Below, in pieces: positions 8,693 through 18,329 of a stretch of 64,000 nucleotides of DNA. The DNA lies in the NCBI GenBank assembly GCA_002368355.1, contig AP018281.1:2418001-2482000 (forward strand), read 5' to 3'. This DNA comes from Chondrocystis sp. NIES-4102. GTDB taxonomy: Bacteria > Cyanobacteriota > Cyanobacteriia > Cyanobacteriales > Xenococcaceae. Positions within the stretch are counted from its first letter, which is position 1. The number at the start of each line of letters is the position of its first letter. The position numbers were made by a program, and so were the translations under genes. Below the pieces are notes generated by a model. It did no database searches, was not told the origin of the DNA, and worked only from the letters and a program-made list of their open reading frames with translations.

Positions 8693-11617
8693 ATGTCTCT
8701 TTCTGGCAAAAGTACTCAAGCCAACGGCAAACATAACCATCATCAAATATCTTCCCTAGAAACCAATGTTATTCGTATAAAAGGGGCAAGGCAACATAAC
8801 TTAAAAAATGTCAATTTAGAGTTACCGCGTAATCAGTTGATTGTGTTTACAGGGGTTTCTGGTTCGGGTAAATCATCTTTGGCATTTGATACAATTTTTG
8901 CTGAGGGACAAAGACGTTATGTAGAATCCCTCAGTGCTTATGCAAGACAGTTTTTAGGACAGTTAGATAAGCCCGATGTCGATGCTATTGAAGGGCTAAG
9001 TCCTGCTATCTCAATTGATCAAAAATCCACCTCCCATAACCCCCGTTCAACTGTGGGGACAGTTACCGAAATATATGACTATTTAAGACTGCTGTTTGGT
9101 AGGGCTGGAGAACCCCATTGCCCCAAGTGCGATCGCTCGATAGTGCCACAAACCATTGACCAGATGTGCGATCGCATTACAGAATTGCCTCAACAGACTA
9201 AGTTTATGATCCTTGCCCCTGTAGTACGCAGTAAGAAAGGAACACACAAGCAATTGTTATCTAGTTTGGCAAATCAAGGGTTTGTCAGGGTCAAAATAAA
9301 TGGGGAAGTTAAGCAGTTAGACGAACAAATTAAATTAGATAAAAATTATAAACACGATATTGAAGTAGTTATTGATCGCCTGATTAATAAACCAGGGGTA
9401 CAAGAACGTCTAGCAGATTCTTTGGCTACCTGTCTACGTTTAGCAGAAGGAATTGCTGAAATTGAAATCATTCCCACAGAAGCAGACAACCAACCTTTAC
9501 CCAGGCTAGTCTTTTCTGAGAATTTCGCTTGTCCTGAACATGGTGCAGTAATTGAGGAATTATCCCCCCGTTTATTTTCTTTCAATTCCCCCTATGGTGC
9601 TTGTCCCGACTGTCATGGGTTAGGTAGTCATCAAACCTTTGCAGAAGAATTAGTTGTCCCCGATCCTAAACAACCAGTATATAGCGCGATCGCTCCTTGG
9701 TCGGATAAGGATAATTCTTATTATCTTTCCCTGTTGCATGGTGTGGGGCAAGCTTTGGGCTTTACTATTCAAAGTAGATGGGAAGATTTAACTCCTCAAC
9801 AACAGCACGTTCTTCTTTATGGCGCGGAGGAAGCTATTTATTTTGAGTCGGATTCTTTGGGCAATTCTAACAAAGGTTATCATCGTCACTATGCAGGCGT
9901 GATCAAGATGTTGCAGCGCAGTTATCAAGAAAGTAATTCCGATACGATTAAAAATAAACTTGAGCAATATTTAATTAACCAACCTTGTCAGACTTGTGTC
10001 GGTCAACGTCTTAAACCTGAATCCTTATCTGTTAATTTAGGGCAATATCGTATCAATGATTTAGTAGGTGTGCCAATTCGTGATTGTTTAGAACGAGTCA
10101 ATAATTTAAACCTAACTCACCGCCAGGCGTTAATTGGAGAACTAGCCCTCAAGGAAATAAAAGCCCGTTTACAATTTCTACTTGATGTAGGTTTAGACTA
10201 TTTAACCCTAGATCGCGCTGCTATGACTCTTTCGGGAGGGGAAGCACAAAGAATTAGATTAGCCACTCAGATCGGTGCAGGTTTAACGGGTGTACTCTAT
10301 GTTTTAGATGAACCTAGTATTGGTCTGCATCAACGAGATAATGATAAATTATTAACCACCCTCAAAAGACTAAGAGATCTTGGTAATACCTTGATTGTAG
10401 TAGAACATGACGAAGATACTATTAGGGCTGCTGATAGTGTAGTAGATATTGGGCCCAAAGCAGGACTACACGGAGGGGAAATTGTCGCCCAAGGTGATAT
10501 TAACGCCCTGTTGAATTCCTCCACTTCTTTAACGGGGGCATATCTCTCAGGAAAAAGAGTAATTGCCACCCCAGAAGCCAGAAGAAAAGGTAAATCCTTT
10601 GGTTTAACTCTGCATAACTGCCATCTAAACAACCTGAAGAATTTTGATATTACCATTCCTTTAGGTAACTTTGTCTGTATTACTGGCGTATCAGGATCAG
10701 GCAAATCTACCCTAATTAATGAACTACTGCATCCTGCCTTAAAACATCATCTTAGTCGTAAAGTCCCCTTCCCCAAAAACCTCGGCGAAGTAAAAGGGTT
10801 AGACGCGATCGATAAAGTAATTACTATTGATCAATCTCCTATTGGGCGTACTCCTCGTTCCAATACTGCTACCTACACAGGGGTATTTGACGCAATTCGT
10901 AGTGTTTTCGCCGAAACTATCGAGGCTAAAGCCAGGGGATATCAAGCAGGACGTTTTTCTTTTAATGTTAAAGGCGGAAGATGCGAAGCTTGTGGCGGAC
11001 AGGGAGTAAACGTGATTGAAATGAATTTTTTACCCGATGTTTATGTTCAATGTGATGTTTGCAAAGGGGCAAGATATAACCGTGAGACTCTACAAGCTAA
11101 ATATAAAAACTATTCGATCGCTGATGTTTTGGATATGACCGTTGAGGAGGCTTTGGAAATTTTTAAAAATATTCCCCGTGCTGCAAGTAAACTTCAAACC
11201 TTAGTAGATGTTGGTTTGGGTTACATCAAACTCGGACAACCAGCCCCAACTCTATCAGGAGGCGAAGCCCAAAGGGTTAAACTGGCTGCGGAATTATCCC
11301 GTCGCGCTACAGGTAAAACTCTTTATTTAATTGATGAACCCACTACAGGTTTGTCTTTTTATGATATCCACCATTTGTTAAACGTCCTACAACGATTAGT
11401 TGATAAAGGTAATTCTTTAATTGTAATTGAGCATAATTTAGATGTAATTCGCTGTTCTGATTGGGTAATTGATTTGGGTCCTGAAGGTGGAGATAAGGGA
11501 GGAGAAATTATTGCTACAGGTACACCCGAAGAAGTGGCGCAAAATGAAAAGTCTTATACAGGGAAGTATTTAAAACAGGTATTAAAACGTTATCCTGTTG
11601 CTGCTAGTTTAAATTAA
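8693..11617 (+). CDS. uvrA: UvrA, excinuclease ABC subunit A
   Basis: A 974-residue UvrA with two ABC-type ATPase modules. Module I has Walker A GVSGSGKSSLAFDTIFAEGQ near residue 55 and a zinc module with CPKC; module II has Walker A GVSGSGKSTLINELLHPALK near 663, a zinc finger (CEACGGQG ... CDVC) and a signature LSGGEAQRVKLAAEL. UvrA scans DNA for bulky lesions with UvrB during nucleotide excision repair. The ATG at 8693 precedes a short non-conserved N-terminal extension of about 25 residues before the conserved VIRIKGARQHNLKNVNL block, so a slightly later start is possible. It is monocistronic. Confidence 0.97.
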   Translation: MSLSGKSTQANGKHNHHQISSLETNVIRIKGARQHNLKNVNLELPRNQLIVFTGVSGSGKSSLAFDTIFAEGQRRYVESLSAYARQFLGQLDKPDVDAIEGLSPAISIDQKSTSHNPRSTVGTVTEIYDYLRLLFGRAGEPHCPKCDRSIVPQTIDQMCDRITELPQQTKFMILAPVVRSKKGTHKQLLSSLANQGFVRVKINGEVKQLDEQIKLDKNYKHDIEVVIDRLINKPGVQERLADSLATCLRLAEGIAEIEIIPTEADNQPLPRLVFSENFACPEHGAVIEELSPRLFSFNSPYGACPDCHGLGSHQTFAEELVVPDPKQPVYSAIAPWSDKDNSYYLSLLHGVGQALGFTIQSRWEDLTPQQQHVLLYGAEEAIYFESDSLGNSNKGYHRHYAGVIKMLQRSYQESNSDTIKNKLEQYLINQPCQTCVGQRLKPESLSVNLGQYRINDLVGVPIRDCLERVNNLNLTHRQALIGELALKEIKARLQFLLDVGLDYLTLDRAAMTLSGGEAQRIRLATQIGAGLTGVLYVLDEPSIGLHQRDNDKLLTTLKRLRDLGNTLIVVEHDEDTIRAADSVVDIGPKAGLHGGEIVAQGDINALLNSSTSLTGAYLSGKRVIATPEARRKGKSFGLTLHNCHLNNLKNFDITIPLGNFVCITGVSGSGKSTLINELLHPALKHHLSRKVPFPKNLGEVKGLDAIDKVITIDQSPIGRTPRSNTATYTGVFDAIRSVFAETIEAKARGYQAGRFSFNVKGGRCEACGGQGVNVIEMNFLPDVYVQCDVCKGARYNRETLQAKYKNYSIADVLDMTVEEALEIFKNIPRAASKLQTLVDVGLGYIKLGQPAPTLSGGEAQRVKLAAELSRRATGKTLYLIDEPTTGLSFYDIHHLLNVLQRLVDKGNSLIVIEHNLDVIRCSDWVIDLGPEGGDKGGEIIATGTPEEVAQNEKSYTGKYLKQVLKRYPVAASLN

Positions 11618-11628
11618 TTTTTAAGATC

Positions 11629-11650
11629 AAAAAAGGGGCAACGCTGCCCC
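11629..11650 (-). terminator. Rho-independent terminator for the first curlin-like gene
   Basis: Stem ggggca/tgcccc with loop of four bases; on the minus strand it is followed by six T residues. It lies between the convergent ends of uvrA and the curlin-like gene and mainly serves the minus-strand gene, since no T-run follows on the plus strand. Confidence 0.75.
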
Positions 11651-11683
11651 AGTCTAGTTTTGGTAAGTTGTTAATGTTAATTT

Positions 11684-12022
11684 TTAGTGTGGTAAATATT
11701 GATTGATATCAAGTTGACTTTGGCTATTAGTTTGATCCGCGTTTTGATTAATTAAATTGTGAGTACCAATTCCAGCAGCAGAATTACCATTTTTTTGTAC
11801 GGAAGTTTGAGGGCTGGGAGTACTAGGAATACCGTAGGCATCAAGGTTTATTTGTTGTTGCCCACTTGCTTGATGAGCGTTTTGTAGTAGAGTGTTAGCA
11901 GATCCCACCGCAGCAGCCGAATTAGTATTAGATTGAATATTAGTTTGAGCATCTTGGGCAAAAGCAGTTAAAGGAGAAAGAGCGATCGCTGCTGTTAGAA
12001 TGGATAGTAGTGATTTTTTCAT
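11684..12022 (-). CDS. Curlin-like small secreted protein, copy 1
   Basis: A 112-residue protein with a clear signal peptide (MKKSLLSILTAAIALSPLTA, cleavage after AFA). The mature part has two imperfect 39-residue repeats, beginning QTNIQSNTNSAAAVG and QTSVQKNGNSAAGIG, with about 17 identical positions. The spacing of Gln, Asn, Ser-Ala-Ala, Gly and Gln recalls the curlin repeat of CsgA, which stacks into extracellular amyloid, but it does not match the consensus strictly. Two near-identical paralogues lie at 12372-12710 and 46799-47137. No csg secretion genes are seen nearby. The upstream sequence is shared with copy 3. Confidence 0.75.
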   Translation of the reverse strand: MKKSLLSILTAAIALSPLTAFAQDAQTNIQSNTNSAAAVGSANTLLQNAHQASGQQQINLDAYGIPSTPSPQTSVQKNGNSAAGIGTHNLINQNADQTNSQSQLDINQYLPH

Positions 12023-12371
12023 GTTTCTAGACCTCGTTATTGCTAATTTCTAGTGTGTATCTTGCTTATATTTATTAGTTACGATGGGTCTATTTTTTTT
12101 ATGCAGTTTTCAATCAATAAAATATTAAAGAAGGAAGAAGATTAGTTGATTTTTAGTTTTTTCTGGCTATATATTCAGATTTTAGGCAGTTGATATAAAT
12201 CTCTCGCAGAGACGTTTATCCTCGAATGGGGACTAAGGCGCAAAGAGGTTTTTGAATTGCTCATTCGAGTGTTATATAGACAATAAAAAAGCAAGAGTTG
12301 TAATTTAACCCTTGCTAGTAATAATTAATAATAAGTATTTATTTATTGATTGATTTATTTAAGATTAATTT
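12023..12371. other. Spacer between the tandem curlin-like copies
   Basis: No gene. It contains, on the minus strand, the terminator of copy 2 (12284-12315) and the promoter-side sequence of copy 1, which matches the region before copy 3 for about 105 bases (through gttttcaatcaat). The middle holds aatctctcgcagagacg-type sequence without evident function. Confidence 0.6.
12284..12315 (-). terminator. Rho-independent terminator after curlin-like copy 2
   Basis: On the minus strand, stem gcaagggtt/aactcttgc with a 7-base loop, followed by six T residues. The same hairpin, with a changed loop, follows copy 3 at 47194. Confidence 0.85.
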
Positions 12372-12710
12372 TTAGTGTGGTAAATATTGATTGATATCAA
12401 GTTGACTTTGACTATTAATTTGATCCGCGTTTTGATTAATTAAATTGTGAGTCCCAATTCCAGCAGCAGAATTACCATTTTTTTGTACGGAAGTTTGAGG
12501 GCTGGGAACGCTAGGAACACCGTAGGCATCAAGGTTTATTTGTTGTTGCCCACTTGCTTGATGGGCATTTTGTAGTATGGCGTCAGCATCTCCCACCGCA
12601 GCAGCCGAATTAGTATTAGATTGAATATTAGTTTGAGCATCTTGGGCAAAAGCAGTTAAAGGAGAAAGAGCGATCGCTGCTGTTAGAATGGATAGTAGTG
12701 ATTTTTTCAT
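12372..12710 (-). CDS. Curlin-like small secreted protein, copy 2
   Basis: A 112-residue paralogue of the protein at 11684-12022, differing at about seven residues (for example DADAIL for SANTLL, and VPSVPS for IPSTPS). The signal peptide is identical. The leader of about 75 bases and the Shine-Dalgarno region (taacgaggtctagaaac) are nearly identical in all copies. Downstream sequence matches copy 3 rather than copy 1. The tandem arrangement suggests duplication; strong conservation at DNA level suggests it is recent or kept uniform by gene conversion. Confidence 0.75.
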   Translation of the reverse strand: MKKSLLSILTAAIALSPLTAFAQDAQTNIQSNTNSAAAVGDADAILQNAHQASGQQQINLDAYGVPSVPSPQTSVQKNGNSAAGIGTHNLINQNADQINSQSQLDINQYLPH

Positions 12711-12880
12711 GTTTCTAGACCTCGTTATTGCTAATTTTGTGTGTGTGTATCTTGCTTACATTTATTAGTTACGTAGGGTCTATTTTTTTTATGCACTTTC
12801 CTAAGATGATTATCGCGCCTTTCCATTCCCGAACTCGCGTTATATGCCTATCAACCTATAAAAATAAATAAACTAAAAAC

Positions 12881-13630
12881 TTACTTCATACCAAACTCAA
12901 CAGATACCACCGCAGTAATATCCTTTTCCAAAGAAGAAGTATCATAAATCCCGTAATCACTTACATCTGTCGAATTACGGGGGGTAATTTGAAACACGCC
13001 AGTTTTAGCACTGGTAATTGCGCCTACTTTACTTCCTGTACTTTGGGCGATCGCAGAAGCCCGATCTTTAGCATCCTTTGTTGCTTCTGCAACCATTTCC
13101 ACCCGCAATTGACCGAGTTTAGTATATAAATATTCTGGAGGTTCGGAAACTAAATTAATTCCTTGTGAGATAAGTTCGTTTGCTTGCTGAGATAGTTCTC
13201 TATACTTGGCTACTTGATCTGAACGAATTTCTAATTGTTGAGTTAAGCGATAAGCTAATATTTGTCCAGTTTCACCACCATTATATGTAACCTCTGGGAT
13301 AGATTGAGTATTAATTGCCCCCAAGGTAATAGCATCTTTGGGTACTTGTCTTTGTTGTAAATAGGATTGTAATTTCTCTGTCTGATTCTTCAGGTTTTGA
13401 TAAGCAGCTTGAGCAGTTGGTTCTTGGCTAGATACGGAAAAACGTACAATAATATAGTCTGACAAAATTGCTTTTTTAGCTGAACCAGTTACAGTTAGTA
13501 CATCATTAGCTTGTTTAAATTCCTTAAGTGCTTGGGCAAAAATTAATGAACTCATAACCAAGGAAAAAGACAGTGCAGCTAGTCCAGCGAAGAGTTGTGG
13601 AAAACGCTCGAATATCGACGATGTTTTCAT
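12881..13630 (-). CDS. SIMPL (DUF541) domain protein, secreted or membrane-anchored
   Basis: A 249-residue protein with an N-terminal hydrophobic segment (about residues 12-32, signal peptide or anchor). The SIMPL domain starts at DVLTVTGSAKKAILSDYIIV and includes LAYRLTQQLEIRSDQVAKYR and AKDRASAIAQSTGSKVGAI. The family includes E. coli YggE, linked to reduced oxidative stress, and forms oligomeric periplasmic assemblies; the molecular function is not settled. It lies directly left of the foreign element; its promoter region runs into the element's left boundary. Confidence 0.88.
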   Translation of the reverse strand: MKTSSIFERFPQLFAGLAALSFSLVMSSLIFAQALKEFKQANDVLTVTGSAKKAILSDYIIVRFSVSSQEPTAQAAYQNLKNQTEKLQSYLQQRQVPKDAITLGAINTQSIPEVTYNGGETGQILAYRLTQQLEIRSDQVAKYRELSQQANELISQGINLVSEPPEYLYTKLGQLRVEMVAEATKDAKDRASAIAQSTGSKVGAITSAKTGVFQITPRNSTDVSDYGIYDTSSLEKDITAVVSVEFGMK

Positions 13631-13844
13631 GGGTTTTTCTCCACCAAAAATGGTTTTTTATATACTGACAATTGTCTGTATAACTAAGTTCCTTAAGCAA
13701 TTAAACTTAATTATCCTCAATCAGCAATACCCATTTACTGCATAATATTAACTTGAATGTAAAAAATGGATGGTTATTAATATGATATACTCTCTACATA
13801 AAAACTAGAGTCTTATACAAACATACTACAGTTATAGTTTTAAG

Positions 13845-13861
13845 GAACAAATAAGGAATGG
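13845..13861 (+). repeat. Candidate left attachment repeat of the integrative element
   Basis: gaacaaataaggaatgg at the integrase start matches gaactaataaggaatgt at 19067-19083 at 15 of 17 positions. It overlaps the integrase Shine-Dalgarno and start codon, so chance similarity between ribosome-binding-site-like sequences is possible. Confidence 0.3.
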
Positions 13862-15339
13862 TTAGACTAGTATCAGAACAGCTACCTAATGATGGCGGGT
13901 ATCACGTCAAACGCTTAGTAGACGAGGCGAACAGCCGTTTAGAGCAAATAGGGAGACGAGGTAAGAGAGCAAAAATAGTAGCTAAACGTAATTCACTAAC
14001 GGTACAGTTTAATTTTAATGATGGTAACGGTAGCCCTCAGAAGAATGTCGGTTTAGGCGGTATCGTTTTAAACCCTAAAGGAATAGATGAAGCTGAAAGA
14101 ATAGCTTCACTAGTTACTGGTCAATTAGCAGCTAATCAGTTCACTTGGGACTGGTATAACGCCTTAATAGGTAAAGACACATCTGAGAAGGCTAAAGCAC
14201 TTACCTGTAAAGAGATGCTAGAGGAATATAAGGCTCATTACTTTAAGCAGAGAAAGGGTAACAAAACTCCGCAAAAAAGTTGGTACGAGGGGTATAGACA
14301 GATTGAAGCGATTATATCTGAATTGGACAAACCTATATCCTTATCTGTGATTAGACAGATTGTAGATTTAACAGAGAACAACAGTCTTGTTAGGACAAAA
14401 ACTCTTAACGGGCTAGTAGCGTTTTTCAAGTACTTTGATAACAGCGACTACAAGACAATTGTTAAGGAATACAAAGCCAACAATAAACCCGAAGCTAGAA
14501 ATAAAAGCGTACCTAGTGATAAACGTATAGCCGAGGTTTATAGAACTGGGTTTGAAGTTCCAAGGCTAGGTAGAAAAGATTATTTGCATAGATATTCTCA
14601 ATGGCAGTTTCTTTACGGTTTATTGGCTACTTACGGACTACGAATACATGAAGCGTGGAATATAGCCAACTGGGATAAACCAGTGACTCTTAAGAGTGGG
14701 GATTGGGTCATAGTAGATGATGGTAATGATAATGAAACGGCTACTCAACACACATCAGGTGACGTGGTAATCCCTGCAATCCTAGATCCAGATAATAAAG
14801 ACCATATACTGTGTATCAAGCACACCACTAAAACTGGCTACAGAATGGCTATGCCTCTTTCTCCAGAGGGTTCTAACTGGATACAGGAATTTAATCTTTT
14901 ACAGCCTTTAAATTTACCTGATATTAAAGACCCTTTAAAGATCCAGAATCAGGGGCGAGGTAGCTATAACTGCACTAGCCAGTCCTGTCGATGGTTCAGA
15001 GATCACAAATACGGATTTACCGCTCACGCTCTACGCCATGCTTATAACCACAGAGGGCATCTACTAGGCTATAACCCCAAAGTCTTAGCGGATAGCTTAG
15101 GGCATTCACTACAAATGAACAGTGACAATTATCTAAGACATATGAGTGCCGAAGTAAAGCTACAGGGAATGCTAGACAGTATTAATAAGGACAAAGAAAG
15201 CCGTTCTGAACTAGATAGAGTTAATGCTGAAAACAAGGCTTTAAAAGACGAAGTAACCCACCTTAAAAATGAATTAGAGCTACTTAAGACTAAACTAAAA
15301 ATGTATGAAGCGATAGAAGATAGCAGGAAACAGAAATAA
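13858..15339 (+). CDS. Tyrosine recombinase / phage-type integrase
   Basis: A 493-residue integrase. The C-terminal catalytic domain shows an Arg in LATYGLRIHEAWNIANW, the H-x-x-R box in TAHALRHAYNHRG, the His in LADSLGHSLQMNS and the catalytic Tyr in SDNYLRHMS. A coiled coil (about residues 445-490) follows the catalytic domain. The N-terminal part is a DNA-binding region with a core-binding-like stretch. The enzyme would integrate and excise the element. Shine-Dalgarno aaggaa lies just upstream. Codon use and lack of HIP1 sites set it apart from its neighbours. A strong terminator follows at 15450. Confidence 0.92.
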   Translation: MVRLVSEQLPNDGGYHVKRLVDEANSRLEQIGRRGKRAKIVAKRNSLTVQFNFNDGNGSPQKNVGLGGIVLNPKGIDEAERIASLVTGQLAANQFTWDWYNALIGKDTSEKAKALTCKEMLEEYKAHYFKQRKGNKTPQKSWYEGYRQIEAIISELDKPISLSVIRQIVDLTENNSLVRTKTLNGLVAFFKYFDNSDYKTIVKEYKANNKPEARNKSVPSDKRIAEVYRTGFEVPRLGRKDYLHRYSQWQFLYGLLATYGLRIHEAWNIANWDKPVTLKSGDWVIVDDGNDNETATQHTSGDVVIPAILDPDNKDHILCIKHTTKTGYRMAMPLSPEGSNWIQEFNLLQPLNLPDIKDPLKIQNQGRGSYNCTSQSCRWFRDHKYGFTAHALRHAYNHRGHLLGYNPKVLADSLGHSLQMNSDNYLRHMSAEVKLQGMLDSINKDKESRSELDRVNAENKALKDEVTHLKNELELLKTKLKMYEAIEDSRKQK

Positions 15340-15449
15340 GAACTAATAGCCGTTTGCTGTCAGATAGCTTACACGAGAACGATAGAGATATATCAAAACG
15401 AATATAAACAAATAAAGTAATCAAATCTTAAATACAAGTAACCAAGCTA

Positions 15450-15485
15450 ATCAAAGATTCCTTATAAGAGTCTTTGATTTTTTTC
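15450..15485 (+). terminator. Rho-independent terminator after the integrase gene
   Basis: Perfect stem atcaaaga/tctttgat with a 13-base loop, followed by a run of seven T residues. Confidence 0.85.
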
Positions 15486-15641
15486 TGACAATAGTAAACA
15501 TTACACTAATAGCTACTATAAACATAAAGCACAACTAATAATTTTAAATTAGCTACCCTCGGCAGGATATATATACTAGGGCTGCGTCAACAGCAAAGCT
15601 TGAGTAATAGAGAGTTATTTTTATAAGATTATTTACGAGCA

Positions 15642-15697
15642 TTACCCATTACCTAAATAGTTGCACAAAAACGTGCAACTATTTTAGATACGCCTAC
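15642..15697 (+). repeat. Palindromic element E1
   Basis: Left arm ttacccattacctaaatag, inner stem aaatagttgcac/gtgcaactattt around loop aaaaac, right arm ttttagatacgcctacc. The outer arms are shared with E2, E3 and E4; the inner stem is different but still self-complementary. Confidence 0.7.
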
Positions 15698-16101
15698 CAA
15701 CTCACCCAAAACAGTACTAAGTTCTTTTTTAGTTTCAATTATTAGTTGCTCAATCATCTCAAGCTAGTAACAAACGATAATACTAAAATACATCAGATAA
15801 TCAATAATCATTATACTGATGCTAATAGTTGTGACTGCTAAAGTACGTTCTAATCAAATTACGTCCTATAGGTCGCATATATAATGAGTGATAATATTCC
15901 TTGAGGGCTGCCTAAATAAAAAAATAGTCTAAGCGATAGTTAGTCAAGTACTAGCTCGTAGAGTCGAAGTGAAACGGAGATACTGGACGAACGAGAGCGA
16001 AGACGTAAAATAACCAATAACAAGCCCCTAAAGAATGTTATCTGAAATACCTACAGTCTGTAACCTAACAAAAAGCTTAAATTCATCTCAAGTCAATGTA
16101 A

Positions 16102-16158
16102 GGGGGCATATATAAAATAGTGTCACTTTAAAGTGTCACTATTTAGGTAACGGGTACA
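16102..16158 (-). repeat. Palindromic element E2
   Basis: On the minus strand the left arm reads tacccgttacctaaatag and the right arm ttttatatatgccccct. The 30-bp core at 16115-16144 is a palindrome (aaatagtgtcacttt and its near-complement) with one mismatched pair. It is the same design as E1 but in opposite orientation. Confidence 0.7.
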
Positions 16159-16237
16159 CTAGTGGTTAATCTACAAAGTAAATAAGTATTTTTTTATACA
16201 TACCCAAGAGAATCTAACTAAGGTAATTAGTGAGTAA

Positions 16238-16294
16238 GGGAGGGTATCTAAAAACGTAATACGTTTTTATATTACGTTTTAGGTAACGGGTATA
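16238..16294 (-). repeat. Palindromic element E3
   Basis: On the minus strand the left arm is tacccgttacctaaaa and the right arm ttttagataccctccct. The inner stem is aaaacgtaat/attacgtttt (16251-16260 and 16271-16280) with a 10-base loop. The sequence taggtaacgggta after the palindrome is identical to that of E2. Confidence 0.65.
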
Positions 16295-16459
16295 GGGTAA
16301 CTGTAAGTAAAGCTTAGTTCCAATTTCTACGAGTACTTGTATCCTAATTCGACAGCTTAAAGTTAAGCAGCTATAACAGTACAGGAATACTAGGTTAGGG
16401 TAAACAGACAAAAAAAAATAAGCCCTGTCAAGAGAACTCACTTTTAATCACTAAGCATC

Positions 16460-17458
16460 ATGATAAAACCAAATATCCAAAGCAGCAACAAGCAGTTATT
16501 AGTTGTAGAAAATTGTTCTAGTAATACCACGCTATCCCTTCATAATACTCTTTCTCTTACTACTAATAGCTTTAACTATCTTTTACCTACTAAAACTTAC
16601 TCCCAATTTAAATTTCTCAAGAATTTTATTCACTTAGATTATCTACGTTTAAGTAGTAATAATTTAACTAAGAAATCTTTTGACTCACTAGTAGATTTTG
16701 TGTTTGATAAGCAGGAAACAAAAACAATAAACAAGCCTTGGCATCCTGACCCTAAGATGCCCCAAAGTAAGAAATATCAAAACATAATTACATCAAGTTC
16801 AGGAATAACTTTAGGTTATACAAAGAAAGCCAAAAATCGAGGTAAAAACATTAGACACGTCTATGACATAATGCTTGACCTATCAGGGGCTTATTTTGCC
16901 AAATTAAGCCTACTAAAACAGCAAAAGGTTATTAGCTACCTAAACATTAATTGGACGTTTAAATGCCATCGGATTGATGTAGCCATAGATGATTATTCAC
17001 ATAAGCTTATACCTGTTATTGAGATGAAAAAAGCTTTTAAGCTTGGTTACAATTTTGGGTTTTCGGTAATAGATGATAGCTATTTCAAAATCACTGATAA
17101 TCAGTTTGAAGGTACTTTAGCCATAGGTTCTAGACGTTCAAGTTTATTTATCAGAATCTACACCAAGGGTAAAGATTTTGTCAGATATGAAGCTGAATTG
17201 AAAAGGCAAAAAGCCCAAGGGTTATTTAATCAAATAGCTAACTTAGAAGTGGATAAGACTCTAGCTAATGATTTAATTGTAAGTTTTGCTATAGTCTTAG
17301 CTGAAGCTGCTTTATCTAGCATAGACTTTAGGAATAAAGATAATATTAGCAGTCAGAAGAATATGACCAAGAAAAGAACTGATAGGTTATTTTTCTGGCA
17401 AGATTTTATAGATAAGGTATTAGTAACTATTGATAATCAGCTACTTGATAATAATTAA
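16460..17458 (+). CDS. Replication initiation protein of the Rep_trans (rolling-circle) type
   Basis: A 332-residue protein. The central block KCHRIDVAIDDYSHKLIPV and, downstream, GSRRSSLFIRIYTKGKDFVR followed by YEAELKRQKA match the Rep_trans (PF02486) pattern of plasmid and conjugative-element initiators that nick the double-strand origin by a Tyr. The first 65 residues are Ser/Thr/Asn-rich and unrelated. This implies the element replicates, or once replicated, as a rolling-circle plasmid. No mobilisation or transfer gene is seen. A hairpin terminator lies 72 bases after the stop. Confidence 0.75.
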   Translation: MIKPNIQSSNKQLLVVENCSSNTTLSLHNTLSLTTNSFNYLLPTKTYSQFKFLKNFIHLDYLRLSSNNLTKKSFDSLVDFVFDKQETKTINKPWHPDPKMPQSKKYQNIITSSSGITLGYTKKAKNRGKNIRHVYDIMLDLSGAYFAKLSLLKQQKVISYLNINWTFKCHRIDVAIDDYSHKLIPVIEMKKAFKLGYNFGFSVIDDSYFKITDNQFEGTLAIGSRRSSLFIRIYTKGKDFVRYEAELKRQKAQGLFNQIANLEVDKTLANDLIVSFAIVLAEAALSSIDFRNKDNISSQKNMTKKRTDRLFFWQDFIDKVLVTIDNQLLDNN

Positions 17459-18329
17459 TTTATCTTGAGGGTTAAAGATGACTATAAGGATACATTAAGC
17501 ATTGTTTGAAGGGTATACAGGTATTAAGTACTGGCAACTTGAATAAACATTATTGCCAGTCTTTATCTAGCTGTAATTTATCTTGATTAGGGTGAATATA
17601 ACCTACAGTCTGTAAGGTTAATTAAGTACTATTGAGCTTACATTAAGCATCTAGATGCTCGTTAATTGACCAGCTATGAATTCATAGTAAGTGTACTTAG
17701 AGATATTGCTTTTGTTGGTTTTATTGGTAGCTGACTAATATATCTATGAGTAGGTTCAGATTACGGGTTAGTTGTAATAAACTAACCTTCTTTTAAAACA
17801 ATTGGAACATGGGACTATTTTGTATCTGTTGGATATTAAGCCATGCGGTTATTTATTCTATCTGTTTTGGTTGGTTGAGGGTTTGAGCTTTATTTGTATA
17901 TCTTCTGAGTCTATGGTTATTTCGTTAAGAGTAAGGGTTAGTTTTATTGCTTTTGTAAGTAATGGACGTTAATTAGAAATGACTAAATGTAGGGGTATAT
18001 AACATCTATCGTCTTTACTAATTGTCGATAGATACATAGCAGTAGTATTTAATTGGTTTTTGGTAGGATGTGTTTTAGTCAATAACAGATGTGAAAAATA
18101 AGCGTCTAACCTTTTTGTTTATTTGAAGAGTCATAAAAGATATTAGACTGTCTCTACTAGCGATATAAAGCTCATTCTAGATTACTTCTTTTTAATGAAC
18201 AGTAGAAAGACTTACATGAGTATTTACGTTCTCAACCTATAGTACTTGAGATACCTACTTATATATCTACTCGTTATCTTCAACGTTATTTCTTAATCAT
18301 CTCTGGCTAATTTAGACAACACCTATATC
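17459..18329. other. AT-rich region after rep with no convincing gene
   Basis: No open frame of convincing length or start is seen in about 870 bases. Contents: the rep terminator (17530-17566), the second copy of acctacagtctgtaa (near 17600), which here is nearly palindromic with the following ggtt, and a hairpin ctatcg...cgatag near 18007. Confidence 0.55.
17530..17566 (+). terminator. Probable Rho-independent terminator after rep
   Basis: Stem actggcaa/ttgccagt with a 15-base loop, followed by the moderately T-rich ctttat. Confidence 0.6.

Larger units (their letters stand above)
15340..16459. other. Non-coding region between integrase and rep, holding three palindromic elements
   Basis: I find no convincing gene in these 1.1 kb. 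They contain the integrase terminator (15450-15485), three members of a palindromic element family (15642, 16102, 16238), a possible decayed remnant near 15907 (gcctaaataaaaaaatagtc), and acctacagtctgtaa (near 16047), which recurs near 17600. This is the likely site for replication or control sequences of the element. Confidence 0.6.

Noticed and set aside
16214-16441. 75-aa minus-strand ORF before rep
   Set aside because: It spans palindromic element E3, has no ribosome-binding site and has a composition typical of AT-rich non-coding DNA.
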